A DNA stretch of 6,456 nucleotides, taken from positions 1 to 6,456 of the forward strand of contig CAZCXI010000133.1 of assembly GCA_964502635.1 (NCBI GenBank), in the 5' to 3' direction. Numbering within the stretch: the stretch's first letter is position 1; the number at the start of each line of letters is the position of its first letter. Below the pieces are notes generated by a model. It had not been told where the DNA came from, did no database searches, and saw only the letters and a list, made by a program, of their open reading frames with translations. The position numbers were made by a program, and so were the translations under genes. This stretch comes from C00003060 sp964502635. Its GTDB lineage: Bacteria; Desulfobacterota; Desulfobacteria; Desulfobacterales; C00003060. Of this stretch, positions 4,836 to 6,456 are shown in pieces.

Positions 4836-6080
4836 TTGAATTTTAACGCATTTCATTTTCACCCCAATGTCGCTGCTGGAATAAAGGCAGCAGGGTTTGT
4901 CGAGCCCACGCCCATCCAGGCGCGGGCCATTCCCGCGATTATGGAGGGGCTCGACGTCATGGGGACGGCCCAAACCGGCACCGGAAAGACAGCCGCCTTC
5001 GTTTTACCACTCTTGAACCGATTGATCGGTAAAAAACGCGGTCGCATCCGCTCATTGATTATCGCTCCCACCCGCGAGCTGGCCGAACAGATCCACCAGG
5101 ACATATGCACTCTGGGACGTCGAACCCGTCTTCGCAGTGCCACTGTCTATGGCGGCGTGGGTTTTGACCGGCAAGTGCGAAAGTTGAAGGGTGGCGCAGA
5201 GATCATTGTGGCCTGCCCCGGTCGCCTGCTCGACCACATGAACCGTGGGTATGTTGATTTTGCCTCTGTTGAGGTGTTAGTCCTCGACGAGGCGGATCGG
5301 ATGTTCGATATGGGGTTTTTCCCGGACATTCGGAAGATATTGCAGCAGATACCTCGCAAACGGCAGACGCTACTGTTGTCGGCGACCATGCCCGCCGAAA
5401 TTAAACGTCTGGCCCGCGAAACCTTGCACCAACCGGTTACGATTCAAGTGGGCAACCCTGCGCCTGCAGACACTGTCAGCCACGCCCTGTATCCAGTAAA
5501 CCAACATGCAAAGACGTCATTGCTGCTCAAACTTCTGCGGGAGACCCAAATCAGATCCGCGCTCGTCTTTACGCGAACGAAGCATCGTGCCAAATCTCTT
5601 GGGGAAAAACTCTCCAAGGCCGGATTCCGTTCGACCTCTCTGCAAGGAAATCTTTCTCAGGGCCGGCGACAGGCTGCCCTGGCTGGATTTCGTTCGGGCA
5701 AATTTCAGGTCCTGGTGGCAACCGACATCGCAGCTCGGGGTATCGATGTTTCCAGAGTATCCCATGTGATCAACTACGATATTCCTGCCACCGCCGAAGC
5801 GTATATTCATCGTGTCGGCAGAACCGGCCGTGCCAACCGAAGAGGTGAGGCCCTCACTCTTGTCACCAATGAGGATAAGGTGCTGGTTCGCGCGATCAAA
5901 CGCATCGTCGGCTCGAATATGGAACAGCGTGTGTTCCCGGATTTCGACTACGGTTCGCCGGAAGCATCGGCGATCAGTTCGAGCGTTTCTCCAAAGCGGC
6001 CGTGGAAGAAACGGCACACAGCATCCAGCACGCCGATGAGATGGAGGAACAAATCCTTACAGTTGAAAAATCCGATCTGA
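4836..6080 (+). CDS. rhlE: DEAD-box ATP-dependent RNA helicase, RhlE type
   Basis: The product is 414 residues from a TTG start with AGAAGG at 4825-4830. The N-terminus (MNFNAFHFHPNVAAGIKAAG) matches the usual RhlE-like opening, which supports the TTG. All core motifs are present: Q motif GFVEPTPIQ (Gln28), Walker A AQTGTGKT (45-52), PTRELAEQ (78-85), GG (107-108), ACPGR (126-130, Cys for the usual Thr), DEAD (151-154), SAT (182-184), FTRTKH (245-250), VLVATDIAARGID (292-304) and HRVGRTGR (325-332). Such enzymes locally unwind structured RNA using ATP, often in ribosome assembly, RNA decay or cold adaptation. The basic tail after about residue 372 is short and unlike the rest, and a different frame appears coding there, so the C-terminus may be altered by an indel. 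A dedicated promoter and a leader terminator precede it. Confidence 0.95.
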   Translation: MNFNAFHFHPNVAAGIKAAGFVEPTPIQARAIPAIMEGLDVMGTAQTGTGKTAAFVLPLLNRLIGKKRGRIRSLIIAPTRELAEQIHQDICTLGRRTRLRSATVYGGVGFDRQVRKLKGGAEIIVACPGRLLDHMNRGYVDFASVEVLVLDEADRMFDMGFFPDIRKILQQIPRKRQTLLLSATMPAEIKRLARETLHQPVTIQVGNPAPADTVSHALYPVNQHAKTSLLLKLLRETQIRSALVFTRTKHRAKSLGEKLSKAGFRSTSLQGNLSQGRRQAALAGFRSGKFQVLVATDIAARGIDVSRVSHVINYDIPATAEAYIHRVGRTGRANRRGEALTLVTNEDKVLVRAIKRIVGSNMEQRVFPDFDYGSPEASAISSSVSPKRPWKKRHTASSTPMRWRNKSLQLKNPI

Positions 6081-6094
6081 GCAATGGTTGTTGA
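5969..6094 (+). other. Coding-like alternative frame over the helicase C-terminus
   Basis: In the frame ending at the TGA at 6092-6094, the last 41 codons read GDQFERFSKAAVEETAHSIQ and continue through HADEMEEQILTVEKS. This is an acidic, helix-friendly sequence with ordinary codon choice. The helicase frame over the same bases gives an odd basic tail rich in Ser, Pro, Trp and Arg (SVSPKRPWKKRHTASSTPMR). The likely switch point is 5951-5970. A single-base indel in the helicase gene, a sequencing error, or a small overlapping remnant would explain it. No start codon with an SD supports an independent gene. Confidence 0.4.
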
Positions 6095-6117
6095 TGTAAG
6101 AGGAAACAGGGAACCCT

Positions 6118-6258
6118 TTATGATGTGTACACGCTGTCGTAATCACGGTTCATCTCCGCGATCTGACCCTGATCTGCAAAATTGAAGTAGGTATTGTCTC
6201 CGATGATAGGCCATAAACGTCTAGGATTTTGTGCCTTACCCAAAACGAAGGCATAAGA
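6118..6258 (-). pseudogene. Possible C-terminal remnant of an unknown minus-strand gene
   Basis: The frame ending with the TAA at 6120-6118 is open for 46 codons back to a TGA at 6261-6259. It reads AFVLGKAQNPRRLWPIIGD, then NTYFNFADQGQIAEMNRDYD and VYTS. Its composition is like a folded protein, and it is a better coding candidate than the overlapping minus-strand frame 6150-6344. There is no start codon with an SD and the region upstream does not continue in any frame I could follow. It could be the tail of a deleted gene or a chance frame. Confidence 0.25.
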
Positions 6259-6299
6259 TCATAGATGTCCCCTTTCACTACCCCTGAGCCGCCCCCCCC

Positions 6300-6328
6300 T
6301 TGACACACTTTCCGATATACATTAGAGA
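6300..6328 (+). promoter_or_regulatory. Weak promoter-like sequence facing the right edge
   Basis: TTGACA at 6300-6305 is a perfect -35, and TAGAGA at 6323-6328 follows at a 17-base spacing but matches the -10 consensus poorly. It could serve a gene beyond the window. Confidence 0.25.
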
Positions 6329-6409
6329 TAGAAGGGCAATTCATTCATTTCCACAATAAAGTGGCAGGTATCGTTCATGTTTTTAGGCTCTTCCGTTGAC
6401 AGTAAAGAT

Positions 6410-6452
6410 CCGGGTCCAGAGGACCCGGCTTTGGGCTAACCCCTAGAAGGGG
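6410..6452. repeat. Two perfect hairpins with identical AGA loops
   Basis: CCGGGTCC-AGA-GGACCCGG (6410-6428, 8-bp arms) and CCCCT-AGA-AGGGG (6440-6452, 5-bp arms) stand 11 bases apart at the window end. The first is followed by CTTTGGG, too few T residues for a good terminator. They may belong to a structured leader or repeat element continuing past the window. Confidence 0.55.
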
Positions 6453-6456
6453 TAAA

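Larger units (their letters stand above)
6095..6456. other. Intergenic region of about 360 bases, no intact gene
   Basis: No complete gene is supported. It holds a possible minus-strand coding remnant (6118-6258), a run of eight C residues (6292-6299) next to a TTGACA box, and two small hairpins at the right end. No clear intrinsic terminator follows the helicase. Confidence 0.6.

Noticed and set aside
4859..5389. Minus-strand open frames opposite the helicase
   Set aside because: They are shadows of the DEAD-box gene, whose motifs are complete on the plus strand.
6150..6344. 64-codon minus-strand open frame
   Set aside because: It runs through the poly-C tract as poly-Gly, has no SD, and conflicts with a more protein-like overlapping frame.

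Overview
The window most resembles an accessory or intergenic-rich part of a Desulfobacterota (former Deltaproteobacteria) chromosome. This is an inference from protein style. The sensor kinase begins with the MAKKxTYExLE coiled-coil leader common in that group, and the lysine-rich histone H1-like protein with a C-terminal winged-helix-like domain is also typical there. No rRNA, tRNA or CRISPR array was seen.

Layout. (1) Positions 1-597, minus strand: the N-terminal part of a tyrosine recombinase, cut by the window edge exactly at its likely first catalytic arginine. It has a strong Shine-Dalgarno (SD) sequence that may be folded into a hairpin. (2) Positions 598-952: a gap holding possible frame-broken coding remains on the minus strand and a weak promoter for the next gene. 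(3) Positions 953-3139, plus strand: a soluble PAS-GAF-PAS histidine kinase of the NarL/DegS (HisKA_3) class with no partner response regulator in view. (4) Positions 3140-3576: a 437-base gap with a cluster of four perfect hairpins, three sharing one palindromic core, and then an AT-rich extended -10 promoter. (5) Positions 3592-4555: an apparent two-gene nucleoid operon, an HU/IHF-type protein followed 25 bases later by the H1-like protein. The H1-like gene contains an exact 189-bp in-frame tandem duplication. A GU-rich hairpin after it may be the terminator. (6) Positions 4709-6080: a DEAD-box RNA helicase of the RhlE type. It has a clear TTGACA-17-TAAAGT promoter, a dyad lying over the promoter core, and a strong intrinsic terminator in its 5' leader, which suggests attenuation control. 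Its C-terminal tail looks frame-disrupted. (7) Positions 6081-6456: a gap with possible minus-strand coding remains, a weak promoter-like sequence and two small perfect hairpins with identical AGA loops at the window end.

The HU-like and H1-like proteins probably act together in packing DNA. The helicase is an RNA-remodelling gene with its own control region. The kinase and recombinase have no visible functional link to these. No wholly new multi-gene system is evident. The strongest leads are the helicase leader, the palindrome cluster, the recent H1 repeat duplication, and the coding remains in the gaps.
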